NCBI GenBank assembly: GCA_900078405.1
Contig: FLTS01000001.1
Span: forward strand, 992,001-1,056,000
DNA length: 64,000 bases
From: an uncultured Stenotrophomonas sp.
GTDB taxonomy: Bacteria > Pseudomonadota > Gammaproteobacteria > Xanthomonadales > Xanthomonadaceae
Direction: 5' to 3'
Position 1 is the first letter of the stretch, and every line of letters starts with the position of its first letter. This document shows positions 38,013-47,391 of this stretch, in pieces. The position numbers and the translations under genes were made by a program. Below the pieces are notes generated by a model that had not been told where the DNA came from, ran no database searches, and saw only the letters and a program-made list of their open reading frames with translations.

Positions 38013-41000
38013 GCACCGCCGCCCCACTTGTCAGCGTGGTGATGCCGGCCTACAAGCCCCATTACCTGCAACAAGCGTTGGACAGCGTAGCGGCGCAAAC
38101 CTGGCGTCCGCTGGAACTGGTGGTATGCGACGACTCGCGTAACGAACACATTCGCGAGGTGGTCGAAGCCTTCGCCACACATGCCGATTTCCCGGTGCAT
38201 TACTCCCGCAACCCGGAGCGCCTCTGGGAAACCCGCAGCACAGCGCGCGGCGTTGCGATGGCATCTGGCACCTACGTGAAGTTGCTGCACGATGACGACA
38301 TGCTGGAACCCGAGTGCGTGGAAGCGCTGGTCAACGCAATAGAAAGCGCACCGGGCATTGCCTTGGTTTCCTCGCGCCGGCGACGAATTGGTGCGCGCGG
38401 ACGCTGGCTGCCGGATACCGCCGCCACCCGTTTCCCGTTTGCCCATGACGTGCGGCTCGATGGCCCCGAACTGATTTCGTTTCTGGCCGACTACACGATG
38501 AACTTCATCGGTGAGCCCAGTTGCGTGCTGTGCCGGCGTGCAGACTTGCTTGCGTTCGGCGAACAGATCTCCTTCCTTGGGCCAACCAAGATCCACTGGG
38601 TCGCCGATCTGGCGCTGTACGCCAAACTGCTGCAACACGGAGACTTGGCGCTGCTTGCCGCACCGCTCATCAATTTCCGTTTTTCAGCCGAGCAATTCAG
38701 CCAGATTGGCCGCAACAACCCCGGCACCGGCGACCAGGGGCACAACGATTTCCGCCAAGCCATACGCGATCTCGGCTGGTACAGGCACGATGAGACCAAC
38801 GCCGATCACGTCCATGTGGCACCGCTGGATGGGTCGGCATCGCGCATGCGCGTGGATTTGCGGCAACTGCTGGAAGCGGCAACAGCTACTGCCAGCAGCA
38901 ACTATCCCTTGCACGAATGGCAGGTTCAACGCAGTTACAGCCGCGCGTTGGCTGTACATGTGCAAACCCATGTGGCCACATTGCCAGCATCGCCTCGCAT
39001 GGGGCTTGTGGTACTGCCGGGTCAAGGCCAATCACATGCGCTTGAACGCACCGTGGTTCGCAGGTTCTGCCCCGCCGGAATCGACGGCTGGATTGAATGC
39101 AAAGTGCTGGGGCAAGCCCTGCCCCCGCCGCGCGCGGACCTGATGCCGATGCAGGTTGGCCAGTGGGATGCTTCATCCCCTGCCGCCTCGCTCAACGCCG
39201 CCGTGAACGATTGGGATGTGGACTGGATAGTGGTGGCCGAAGCCGGCACCGAGTTCACCATGGGCGGGCTGACCCTGCTGTTGTTGGAACTGGCAAGCGC
39301 AGTCCCAGAACTACACGCCTTGTATGCCGACGAATGGTACCGCGACGACACCGGCACGCTGGCTCCGGTGATGCGCCCGGATTTCAACCTCGACCTGCTG
39401 CTCGGCAATCCTTCAATGTTGTCCGGGCATTGGATATTCCGCCGCGAGGCAGTTCTGGCAGCCGGCGGCTTCGACCCGGAAGCCGGCGACGCGGCGGAAT
39501 TGGACCTGATCCTGCGGCTGGTCCAACAAGGCGGTTTCGATGGCATCAAACATCTGCCCGAGCCATTGTTGACCTGCACGCCACCCCGCTTTGATGCGCA
39601 GACCCAGAAAAACGCCATCACCCGCCACCTGCATGCACGCGGCTATGCCAACGCCGAGGTGGAAAGCATTGGCAGCGGCCTGTACCGCATCGGCTACAAC
39701 CACGGCCAGCAACCGCCGGTGTCGCTGGTGGTCATCGTTTCGGCCAACACCACGCTGGCCTCGCTGGAACGCTGCGTCGTCTCTCTGCTGGAAAAAACCG
39801 GTTACCCGAATTACGAACTGCTGCTGATCGACAACGGTGCAGCATCCAACGTCAGCCAGTGGGTGCAGCAGGTCGAAACGCTGGCTGCCGGTCGCGTGCG
39901 TGCATTCGCGTTCGATCCGCCGCTGGCGCACAGCGCCGCCTGCAACGTGGCCGCCACCCAGGCCGCCGGCGATTACCTGCTGTTCCTGCGCCCGGAAGTA
40001 GCCGCGCTGCAGCCGCAATGGCTGGACGAACTGCTCAATCACGGCCTGCGACCGGAGGTGGGCGTGGTCGGTGCGAAAACCATTTCCGCCGACGGCAAGA
40101 TCACCCACGCCGGCCTCGTCCCCGGCCTGACCAGCAGCGGCGGCCGCGCCTTTGCCGGCTCGCCGATGGATGCCCCCGGCTACATGAATCGCTTGCAGGT
40201 GGCACAGAGCTATTCGGCGGTGGCCGATAGCTGTTTGCTGATCGACAAAACGCTGTTCATGGAACTGGACGGCTTCGACCATGCCACGTTCGCCGATGAA
40301 GGTGCCGACGTGGACCTGTGCCTGCGCGCGCGCCAGTTGGGCTACCTCACGATATGGACGCCGCAGGCGTTGTTGCTGCATTCGGTCGAAGCCAAGCCCC
40401 TGCCGGAAGCCGCCAACGATGCACTGCTGGAGCGCTGGCTCCCGGCCCTCGCCCATGACCCGGCCTACAACCCCAGCCTGCGCCTGGACGTGCCCGGCGG
40501 CTTCCGCTTGGGCGAATCGGATTTCTCGTGGCAGCCGCTGCCGTGGCGACCGATTCCGCGCGTGCTGGCGCACCCGGCCGACCCGTGGGGCAGCGGCCAT
40601 TACCGCATCATCCAGCCGTTCGAAGCACTCAAGACCGCAGGCCAAGCCGAAGGTGCGCTCTATGCCACCTTGCTCGATACCGTGGAGCAGGCGCGTATCG
40701 ACCCGGACGTGGTGGTGCTGCAACGCCGGGTTTCCGATGACGAACTGGATTGCATGCGGCGCATGCCGCGCTTCTCGCGCGCGCTCAAGGTTTTCGAGCT
40801 GGATGATTACCTGCCCAACCTGCCGGCCAAGAACATCCACCGCGAGCACATGCCGCGCGACATCCTGCGCGGCCTGCGCCGCGCCTTCGCGCTCGTGGAC
40901 CGGCTCGTGGTGTCCACGCCCGCATTGGCCGAGGCCTTCGCCGGCATGCACCCGGACATCCGCATCGCCAGCAACCGCCTGCCGCCGTCGTGGTGGAAAA

Positions 41001-41539
41001 GCCTGCCGGCACCGCAGCGCAATACCGGCCCGAAACCACGCGTGGGCTGGGCCGGTGGTCTGAGCCATACCGGTGACCTGGAAATGATCGCGGGTGTCAT
41101 CACCGAACTGGCCGGCGAGGTGGACTGGGTTTTTCTCGGCATGTGCCCGGAGCAGCTGCGACCACACGTGGCCGAGTTCCATCCCGGTGTCGACATCACC
41201 GTCTACCCGCGCATGCTGGCCCGGCTGAACCTCGATCTGGCCATCGCACCGCTGGAACAGAACCGTTTCAACGAATGCAAGAGCAACCTGCGCCTGCTTG
41301 AATATGGCGCCTGCGCGGTGCCGGTGGTGTGCAGCGACATCAGGCCGTACCGCGATGACGACCTGCCGGTGACCCGCATACGCAACCGCCACCGCGATTG
41401 GGTTGGAGCGATTCGCGACCATCTGGCCGACGCGACCGCCCGCGCCGCCGCCGGCGATGCGCTGCGCGCCGTGGTGCAGCGCGACTGGATGCTGGCAGAA
41501 GCGGGATTGGAGGAATGGCGGGCGGCTTGGTTGCCGTGA
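38009..41539 (+). CDS. Large multi-domain glycosyltransferase (GT2 modules plus GT4-like C-terminus)
   Basis: An 1176-residue protein. An N-terminal GT2 domain (LVSVVMPAYKPHYLQQALDS, VKLLHDDDMLEP) is followed by a second partial GT2-like segment (LHALYADEWYRDD, VMRPDFNLDLLLGNPS), a third GT2 domain (PVSLVVIVSANTTLASLERC, YLLFLRPEVAALQPQW), and from about residue 840 a GT-B domain of the GT4 type (LKVFELDDYLPNLPAKNIHR, PRVGWAGGLSHTGDLEMIAG, NLRLLEYGACAVPVVCSDIR). Start is TTG at 38009 with AGGAGAAG eight bases upstream. Several linkages of one glycan could be made by a single polypeptide. The donor sugars are unknown. It ends the island. Confidence 0.82.
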   Translation: MSTAAPLVSVVMPAYKPHYLQQALDSVAAQTWRPLELVVCDDSRNEHIREVVEAFATHADFPVHYSRNPERLWETRSTARGVAMASGTYVKLLHDDDMLEPECVEALVNAIESAPGIALVSSRRRRIGARGRWLPDTAATRFPFAHDVRLDGPELISFLADYTMNFIGEPSCVLCRRADLLAFGEQISFLGPTKIHWVADLALYAKLLQHGDLALLAAPLINFRFSAEQFSQIGRNNPGTGDQGHNDFRQAIRDLGWYRHDETNADHVHVAPLDGSASRMRVDLRQLLEAATATASSNYPLHEWQVQRSYSRALAVHVQTHVATLPASPRMGLVVLPGQGQSHALERTVVRRFCPAGIDGWIECKVLGQALPPPRADLMPMQVGQWDASSPAASLNAAVNDWDVDWIVVAEAGTEFTMGGLTLLLLELASAVPELHALYADEWYRDDTGTLAPVMRPDFNLDLLLGNPSMLSGHWIFRREAVLAAGGFDPEAGDAAELDLILRLVQQGGFDGIKHLPEPLLTCTPPRFDAQTQKNAITRHLHARGYANAEVESIGSGLYRIGYNHGQQPPVSLVVIVSANTTLASLERCVVSLLEKTGYPNYELLLIDNGAASNVSQWVQQVETLAAGRVRAFAFDPPLAHSAACNVAATQAAGDYLLFLRPEVAALQPQWLDELLNHGLRPEVGVVGAKTISADGKITHAGLVPGLTSSGGRAFAGSPMDAPGYMNRLQVAQSYSAVADSCLLIDKTLFMELDGFDHATFADEGADVDLCLRARQLGYLTIWTPQALLLHSVEAKPLPEAANDALLERWLPALAHDPAYNPSLRLDVPGGFRLGESDFSWQPLPWRPIPRVLAHPADPWGSGHYRIIQPFEALKTAGQAEGALYATLLDTVEQARIDPDVVVLQRRVSDDELDCMRRMPRFSRALKVFELDDYLPNLPAKNIHREHMPRDILRGLRRAFALVDRLVVSTPALAEAFAGMHPDIRIASNRLPPSWWKSLPAPQRNTGPKPRVGWAGGLSHTGDLEMIAGVITELAGEVDWVFLGMCPEQLRPHVAEFHPGVDITVYPRMLARLNLDLAIAPLEQNRFNECKSNLRLLEYGACAVPVVCSDIRPYRDDDLPVTRIRNRHRDWVGAIRDHLADATARAAAGDALRAVVQRDWMLAEAGLEEWRAAWLP

Positions 41540-41819
41540 CACTGAAGGCAGCCACTGGAGTCCTTCTGATGAAGCCCGTGCGGGGCAAGCCCCGCACCTG
41601 CATGAGCACGCTCCGCACGCTTGTTTGGGGAACCAGACCGCAAGCGTGATTTCCACCAGCTTGCCAAGCTTGACGGCAAACGTCCCCGGCACGATCCACA
41701 CCAGCCTGCGTTGACTGTTACGCGACGAAACGGGCGCACGGCGCCGGAAAACCGTCGCGACGGGGCCGGAAATCAGGAGTAAGGTGGCGCCACTGCTCAT
41801 CTGCCCGGCATCCCGGTTC
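41540..41819. other. Intergenic region between the glycosylation island and fliE
   Basis: Contains a palindromic repeat of the GGGGCTTGCCCC family at 41578-41602 (GTGCGGGGCAAGCCCCGCAC) and otherwise no recognisable gene. No strong rho-independent terminator is visible, so read-through from the island towards fliE is possible. Confidence 0.6.
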
Positions 41820-41835
41820 CGGCACGGGTCTTGCA
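41820..41835 (+). promoter_or_regulatory. Sigma-54 promoter of the fliE operon
   Basis: CGGCACG-GGTC-TTGCA matches TGGCACG-N4-TTGCW except for the first base, with exact GG-N10-GC spacing. Predicted start near 41847, which rules out the in-frame codon at 41831 as the fliE start. Confidence 0.85.
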
Positions 41836-41875
41836 GATGAACAGGCAGGCAACCTCCTGCCCTGGAAATCCGGCG

Positions 41876-42241
41876 ATGTCCCACTCCGTCAACTCGATCC
41901 TGTCCCAGATCCGCAGCTACCAGTCGCAGGTGGCGCAGGCCGCGCCGACGGGTGATGTGGCGCGCAGCAACGCCATCGGCGGGCTGGGCGGACTGGCCGG
42001 TACCCAGCCCACCGCCGCGCCCAGCTTCAGCCAGACCCTGCAGGGCGCGCTGGCCGGGGTCAACCAGGCCCAGCAGACCTCCGGCACGCTGGCCGCCGCG
42101 TTCGAGCGCGGCGACCCCAACGCCGATCTGGCCCGTGTCATGGTCGCCTCGCAACAATCCCAGCTGGCGTTCCGCGCCACCGTCGAAGTCCGCAACCGTC
42201 TCGTCCAGGCTTACCAGGACGTGATGAACATGCCGCTGTAA
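41876..42241 (+). CDS. fliE: Flagellar hook-basal body protein FliE
   Basis: A 121-residue basal-body adapter that joins the MS ring to the rod. The C-terminal half carries the family pattern FSQTLQGALAGVNQAQQTSG, QSQLAFRATVEVRNRLVQAY and QDVMNMPL. The ATG at 41876 is chosen because the frame upstream begins inside the sigma-54 promoter. It heads the fliEFGHIJK operon. Confidence 0.93.
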   Translation: MSHSVNSILSQIRSYQSQVAQAAPTGDVARSNAIGGLGGLAGTQPTAAPSFSQTLQGALAGVNQAQQTSGTLAAAFERGDPNADLARVMVASQQSQLAFRATVEVRNRLVQAYQDVMNMPL

Positions 42242-42254
42242 GGAATAGCCCGCC

Positions 42255-43910
42255 ATGCCACTCGCGTTGTCCAGTGAGACGTTCAATTCGGAAAAGGCCG
42301 GCGCCTGGTTCGACCGGCTGCAGAGCCTGCAGATCACCCGTCGGCTCGGGCTGATGGCGATGATCACCATTGCCGTCGCGGCCGGTCTGTTCGTGTTCTT
42401 CTGGGCGCAGAAGCCGGCGATGGTGCCGCTCTACACCGGGCTGGACCAGAAGGCCACCGCCGAGGCCACCGACCTGCTGCGCACCGCGCAGATCCCGTTC
42501 GAGCTGGACGCGGTCACCGGCGCGATCAGCGTGCCGGAGAAGAACGTCCACGACGCCCGCCTGAAGCTGGCCGGCTCCGGCCTGACCGACAGCGGCCGGC
42601 TCGGTTTCGAGCTGATGGAACGCGACCCCGGCTTCGGCGTCAGCCAGTTCGTCGAGAACGCGCGCTACCAGCACGCGCTGGAAACCGAGCTGGTGCGCAC
42701 CATCACCACCCTGCGCCCGGTGCGCGACGCGCGCGTGCACCTGGCTATTCCCAAGCCCAGCGCCTTCACCCGCCAGCGCGACGTCGCCAGCGCCTCGGTG
42801 GTGCTGGAACTGCGCGGCGGCCAGCAACTGGAGCGCAACCAGGTCGATGCCATCGTGCACATGGTCGCCTCCAGCATCCCCGACCTGGCCCCCGAGCGCG
42901 TCACCGTGGTCGACCAGAGCGGGCGCATGCTGACCATCGCCGACCCGAACAGCGACGCGGCACTCAACGCGGCCCAGTTCGACCAGGTGCGGCGGCTGGA
43001 AACCTCCTACAACCAGCGCATCCGCGAACTGCTGGAGCCGATGACCGGGCAGGGCCGGGTCAACCCGGAAGTCAGCGTCGACATGGATTTCTCGGTCACC
43101 GAGGAAGCCCGCGAACTGTACAACGGCGAGCCGCAGAAGGTGCGCAGCGAGCAGATCAGCGAGAACACCAGCACCACGCAGGGGCCGCAGGGCGTGCCCG
43201 GTGCCGCCAGCAACACCCCCCCCGGCCCGGGCGAGGCCCCGGCCACCGCGGCCACACCCACCGAAACCAGCAAGAACGCCACCCGCAACTACGAGCTGGA
43301 CCGCACCTTGCAGCACACCCGTCAGCCGGCCGGGCGGGTCAAGCGCGTGTCGGTGGCGGTGCTGGTGGACCACGTACCGCGCCCCGGTGCCAACGGCAAA
43401 CTCACCGACCAGCCGCTGAGCGCAGCCGAGCTGACCCGCGTGGAAGCGCTGGTCAAGCAGGCGGTGGGCTTCGACGCCGAGCGCGGCGATACCGTGTCGG
43501 TGATGAACGCCCCGTTCGTGCGCGACACCGCACCGGTCGAGGAACCGGTGTGGTGGCAGCAGTGGTGGGAGAACCCGCAGGTCCGCGACGCCCTGCGCCT
43601 GGTGCTCGGCGCGGTGGTGCTGCTGGCGCTGCTGTTCGGCGTACTGCGCCCCGCCCTGCGCCAGATTGCCGGCCCGCCCGGCAAGAATCTGGCGATCGGC
43701 GAGGACCCGCTCAGCGCCAACGTGCAGGTGGTCGAGGACGAGGACGGCCTGCCGGTAATGTCCGAGGACCAGCTGCAACTGGGTGCGGCTTCGCCGCTGG
43801 CGCTGCCGCTGGATGCATACGAAGAGCGCGTGCGCATGGCGCGCGAGGCGGTCAAGGCCGACTCCAAGCGCGTGGCACAGGTGGTAAGGGGATGGGTGGC
43901 CAATGATTGA
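42255..43910 (+). CDS. fliF: Flagellar MS-ring protein FliF
   Basis: A 551-residue inner-membrane ring protein on which the basal body and the export gate are built. A first membrane helix lies near residues 33-50 (GLMAMITIAVAAGLFVFFWA); the periplasmic ring-building domains follow (VPLYTGLDQKATAEATDLLR, VSQFVENARYQHALETELVR), then a Pro/Ala-rich segment and a second helix (LRLVLGAVVLLALLFGVLRP, about residues 450-470). The C-terminal FliG-binding tail is present. It overlaps fliG by eight bases. Confidence 0.97.
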   Translation: MPLALSSETFNSEKAGAWFDRLQSLQITRRLGLMAMITIAVAAGLFVFFWAQKPAMVPLYTGLDQKATAEATDLLRTAQIPFELDAVTGAISVPEKNVHDARLKLAGSGLTDSGRLGFELMERDPGFGVSQFVENARYQHALETELVRTITTLRPVRDARVHLAIPKPSAFTRQRDVASASVVLELRGGQQLERNQVDAIVHMVASSIPDLAPERVTVVDQSGRMLTIADPNSDAALNAAQFDQVRRLETSYNQRIRELLEPMTGQGRVNPEVSVDMDFSVTEEARELYNGEPQKVRSEQISENTSTTQGPQGVPGAASNTPPGPGEAPATAATPTETSKNATRNYELDRTLQHTRQPAGRVKRVSVAVLVDHVPRPGANGKLTDQPLSAAELTRVEALVKQAVGFDAERGDTVSVMNAPFVRDTAPVEEPVWWQQWWENPQVRDALRLVLGAVVLLALLFGVLRPALRQIAGPPGKNLAIGEDPLSANVQVVEDEDGLPVMSEDQLQLGAASPLALPLDAYEERVRMAREAVKADSKRVAQVVRGWVAND

Positions 43911-44913
43911 CAACACCGTCAATCCGATGACGGGCGTGCAGCGCGCCGCGGTGTTGCTGCTGTCGCTGGGCGAGGCCGACGCCGCCGAGGTGCTGCGCCA
44001 CATGGAGCCCAAGGAGGTGCAGAAGATCGGCATCGCGATGGCCACCCTCAGCGACGTCAGCCGCGAGCAGGTGCAGCGGGTGATGGAGGACTTCAACGCC
44101 GAGCTGGGCAGCAAGACCTCGCTGAGCGTCGGCTCGGACGACTACATCCGCAACATGCTGGTGCAGGCGCTGGGCAGCGAGAAGGCCAACAGCCTGATCG
44201 ACCGCATCCTGCTCGGCCGCAACACCACCGGGCTGGACACGCTGAAGTGGATGGACCCGCGCTCGGTCGCCGACCTGGTGCGCAACGAGCACCCGCAGAT
44301 CATCGCCATCGTCATGTCGCACCTGGAGCCGGACCAGGCCGCCGAATCGCTGAAGCTGCTGCCCGAGCGCACCCGCGTGGACGTGCTGCTGCGCATCGCC
44401 ACGCTCGACGGCATCCCGCCCAATGCGCTGAACGAACTCAACGAAATCATGGAGCGCCAGTTCGCCGGCAACCAGAATCTGAAGTCGTCCAGCATCGGCG
44501 GCGTGCAGTGCGCGGCCAGCATCCTCAACTTCATGGACAGCGGCCAGGACCAGGCCATCCTCGGCGCCATTGCCCAGATCGACGCGCCGCTGGGCGGCCG
44601 CATCCAGGACCTGATGTTCGTGTTCGACGACCTGGTGGACCTGGACGACCGCGAGATGCAGCTGGTGCTGCGCGAAGTCAGTGGCGAACGCCTCGGCCTG
44701 GCCCTGCGCGGCGCCGACATCAAGGTGCGCGACAAGATCACCCGCAACATGTCCCAGCGCGCGGCCGAGATCCTGCTGGAAGACATGGAGGCGCGTGGCC
44801 CGGTGCGCCTGTCCGACGTGGAGGCCGCGCAGCGCGAGATCCTCGCCATCGTCAAGCGCATGGCCGATGAAGGCACGGTCAGCATCGGCGGCAGCACGGA
44901 GGCCATGCTGTGA
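43903..44913 (+). CDS. fliG: Flagellar motor switch protein FliG
   Basis: A 336-residue rotor protein that transmits stator force. The N-terminal FliF-binding region (GVQRAAVLLLSLGEADAAEV), the EHPQ motif in VRNEHPQIIAIVMSHL for FliM contact, and the C-terminal torque helix (REMQLVLREVSGERLGLALR) with conserved charged residues are intact. Start ATG lies within the fliF end; the stop overlaps fliH at GTGA. Confidence 0.97.
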   Translation: MIDNTVNPMTGVQRAAVLLLSLGEADAAEVLRHMEPKEVQKIGIAMATLSDVSREQVQRVMEDFNAELGSKTSLSVGSDDYIRNMLVQALGSEKANSLIDRILLGRNTTGLDTLKWMDPRSVADLVRNEHPQIIAIVMSHLEPDQAAESLKLLPERTRVDVLLRIATLDGIPPNALNELNEIMERQFAGNQNLKSSSIGGVQCAASILNFMDSGQDQAILGAIAQIDAPLGGRIQDLMFVFDDLVDLDDREMQLVLREVSGERLGLALRGADIKVRDKITRNMSQRAAEILLEDMEARGPVRLSDVEAAQREILAIVKRMADEGTVSIGGSTEAML

Positions 44914-45545
44914 GCGGCGTCGTACGCTGGGTCGCACCTGACCTCAACTTCGTTCCCGAGCCGGCCGTGCCGGAACCGGACGAGGTGCATCCGCCCGCGC
45001 CCGCCGAACCGCCGCCGCCCCCGCTGCAACTGCCGACGCTGCAGGAAATCCAGGCCATCCAGGACGCCGCCCGGCAGGAAGGCCTCGAACAGGGCCGCGC
45101 CGAGGGCCATGCCCAGGGGCAGGCCGAGGTGCGCCGGCTCACCGCGCAGATCGAGGGCATCCTCGACAACTTCGGCCGCCCGCTGGTGCGGCTGGAGGAC
45201 GAAGTGGTGGCCGCGCTGGGCGAACTGGCAGTGCGCATCGCCGGCCATCTGGTCGGCCGTGCCTACGAGGCCGAACCGGCGCTGCTGCGCGACCTGGTCA
45301 ACGAAGCGCTCGATGCGGTCGGCGGCAGCAGCCGCGATGTCGAGGTGCGCCTGCATCCGGACGACATCGCCGCGCTGGCGCCACTGTTGTCGCTCGCGCC
45401 CGGCCAACGGCTGAGCCCGGACCCGGGCCTGAGCCGCGGCGACCTGCGCGTGCACGCCGAAAGCGTGCGCATCGACGGCACCCTCGACGCGCGCCTGCGC
45501 GCGGCGTTGTCGGCGGTGATGCGCAAGGCCGGGGCCACGCCATGA
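44910..45545 (+). CDS. fliH: Flagellar assembly protein FliH
   Basis: A 211-residue regulator of the export ATPase FliI. A Pro-rich N-terminus is followed by the glycine-spaced helix typical of FliH (AARQEGLEQGRAEGHAQGQA, with GxxxG repeats) and the FliI-binding C-terminal domain (RDVEVRLHPDDIAALAPLLS, VHAESVRIDGTLDARLRA). Start is GTG at 44910, coupled to fliG; the stop overlaps fliI (ATGA). Confidence 0.92.
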   Translation: MSGVVRWVAPDLNFVPEPAVPEPDEVHPPAPAEPPPPPLQLPTLQEIQAIQDAARQEGLEQGRAEGHAQGQAEVRRLTAQIEGILDNFGRPLVRLEDEVVAALGELAVRIAGHLVGRAYEAEPALLRDLVNEALDAVGGSSRDVEVRLHPDDIAALAPLLSLAPGQRLSPDPGLSRGDLRVHAESVRIDGTLDARLRAALSAVMRKAGATP

Positions 45546-46921
45546 ACACCACCACGCCCCTGCCCTCGGACTGGGCCGCCGCGCGCAACCTGCGCCTGGC
45601 CGCACGGCTGGACGCCATCGCGCTGGACGCCGGCCACGGCCGCGGCCTGATCCGCGAAGGCGTGCTGCGCCGCGCGGTCGGCCTGACCCTGGAAGCGGTG
45701 GGCTGCGAAGCGCCGATGGGCGCCACCTGCAAGGTCGAGGTGGCCGACGGCTGGGTCGATGCCGAAGTGGTTGGCTTCGCCAGCGACCGTACTTACCTGA
45801 TGCCCAGCGCCGAGCTGTACGGCCTGCTGCCCAACGCGCGGGTGGTGCCCTCCTACCGCCGCGGCGGCGTCGAGGTCGGCGAAGGCCTGCTCGGCCGGGT
45901 CATCGACAGCGACGGCGTGCCGCTGGACGGCAAGGGCCCGATCCGCGCCGAAGGCAGCGCCAGCATGGCCGGCGCCTCGATCAACCCGCTGGCGCGCGAA
46001 CCCATCATCCAGCCGCTGGACGTGGGCGTGCGCGCGATCAACGCACTGCTGCCGATCGGCCGCGGCCAGCGCGTGGGCCTGTTCGCCGGCTCGGGCGTGG
46101 GCAAGAGCGTGCTGCTGGGCATGATGGCCCGCTATACGCGCGCCGACGTGATCGTGGTGGGCCTCATCGGCGAGCGCGGCCGCGAAGTGCGCGATTTCGT
46201 CGAGACCACGCTCGGCGAGGAAGGCCTGCGCCGCGCCGTGGTCGTCGCCGCCCCGGCCGACCGGCCGCCGCTGGCGCGCCTGCACGGCGCCTACCGCGCC
46301 ACCGCCATCGCCGAGTGGTTCCGCGACCAGGGCCTGAACGTGTTGCTGCTGATGGATTCGCTGACCCGCTTCGCCCAGGCCCAGCGCGAGATCGGCCTGT
46401 CCGTCGGCGAACCGCCGACCACCCGCGGCTACCCGCCCAGCGTGTTCGCCAAGCTGCCGGCGCTGGTCGAACGCGCCGGCAACGGCGCCAAGGGCCGCGG
46501 CTCGATCACCGCCTTCTACACCGTGCTCACCGAGGGTGACGACCCGCAGGACCCGATCGCCGATGCCGCCCGCGCCATCCTCGACGGCCACATCCTGCTC
46601 TCGCGGCGGGTAGCCGACTCCGGCCTGTACCCGGCCATCGACGTCGAATCCTCGGTCAGCCGCGTGGTCCAGGACATCGCCGACGACGCGTGGCGTACCC
46701 GCATCCGCAAGCTCAAGCGGCTGGTGGCGGCGTATTCTTCCAACCGCGACCTGATCGCCATCGGCGCCTACCAGCGCGGCAACGACCCGGCCACCGACGA
46801 AGCGCTGGAGCGCTGGCCGGAAATCCTCGACTTCCTCGGCCAGGACGTCAGCCTGGCCGCCGATCTGCCCCACAGCCTTGCCGCACTGAAACAACTGGTC
46901 GAAAGCGAGAACGTCCCATGA
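45542..46921 (+). CDS. fliI: Flagellar export ATPase FliI
   Basis: A 459-residue F1-beta-like ATPase that energises substrate unfolding at the flagellar export gate. Walker A is GLFAGSGVGKSVLLGM near residue 180; Walker B lies in LNVLLLMDSLTRFAQAQREI; the export-ATPase pattern GEPPTTRGYPPSVFAKLP and GSITAFYTVLTEGDD are present. Overlaps fliH and fliJ by four bases each. Confidence 0.97.
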   Translation: MNTTTPLPSDWAAARNLRLAARLDAIALDAGHGRGLIREGVLRRAVGLTLEAVGCEAPMGATCKVEVADGWVDAEVVGFASDRTYLMPSAELYGLLPNARVVPSYRRGGVEVGEGLLGRVIDSDGVPLDGKGPIRAEGSASMAGASINPLAREPIIQPLDVGVRAINALLPIGRGQRVGLFAGSGVGKSVLLGMMARYTRADVIVVGLIGERGREVRDFVETTLGEEGLRRAVVVAAPADRPPLARLHGAYRATAIAEWFRDQGLNVLLLMDSLTRFAQAQREIGLSVGEPPTTRGYPPSVFAKLPALVERAGNGAKGRGSITAFYTVLTEGDDPQDPIADAARAILDGHILLSRRVADSGLYPAIDVESSVSRVVQDIADDAWRTRIRKLKRLVAAYSSNRDLIAIGAYQRGNDPATDEALERWPEILDFLGQDVSLAADLPHSLAALKQLVESENVP

Positions 46922-47391
46922 AGCAATCCCGTCGCCTGGACCCGTTGCTGCGCCGCGCGCAGGACCACGAGGACGAAGTCGCCCGTGCCTTGGCCGAGCG
47001 CCAGCAGTCGCTGGACATGCACCAATCGCGACTGGAGGAGCTGCGCCGCTACGCCGAGGAATACGCCAACCAGCAGATGGCCAGCGCGCAGATGGCCGCG
47101 ACCAGCCCGGCGCAGCTGATGAACCGCCGCGCCTTCCTCGACCGCCTCGACAGCGCCGTGCAGCAGCAGAGCCAGACCGTGGACCACAACCGCGAGCGCG
47201 TCGATGCCGAGCGCGCGCGGCTGCTGCTGGCCAGCCGCGACAAGCAGGTACTGGAACAGCTCGCCGCCAGCTACCGCGCGCAGGAACAGAAGGTCGAAGA
47301 CCGCCGCGACCAGCGCGAGATGGACGACCTCGGCGCACGCCGCGTGCGCCTGGCGCAACAGGCTGCCGCCGACGAGGGCAAATCGTCATGA
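46918..47391 (+). CDS. fliJ: Flagellar export protein FliJ
   Basis: A 157-residue coiled-coil protein, the gamma-like stalk of the FliI ATPase and chaperone escort. Almost the whole length is heptad helix (ALAERQQSLDMHQSRLEELR, RERVDAERARLLLASRDKQV, YRAQEQKVEDRRDQREMDDL). Start and stop overlap fliI and fliK by four bases. Confidence 0.92.
   Translation: MKQSRRLDPLLRRAQDHEDEVARALAERQQSLDMHQSRLEELRRYAEEYANQQMASAQMAATSPAQLMNRRAFLDRLDSAVQQQSQTVDHNRERVDAERARLLLASRDKQVLEQLAASYRAQEQKVEDRRDQREMDDLGARRVRLAQQAAADEGKSS

Noticed and set aside
41690-41712. GGCACGATCC as a second sigma-54 site before fliE
   Set aside because: No TTGC-like -12 at the correct spacing.
39413-42370. Minus-strand 985-residue frame over the large glycosyltransferase and fliE
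   Set aside because: Antisense shadow; composition and absence of motifs do not support a gene.
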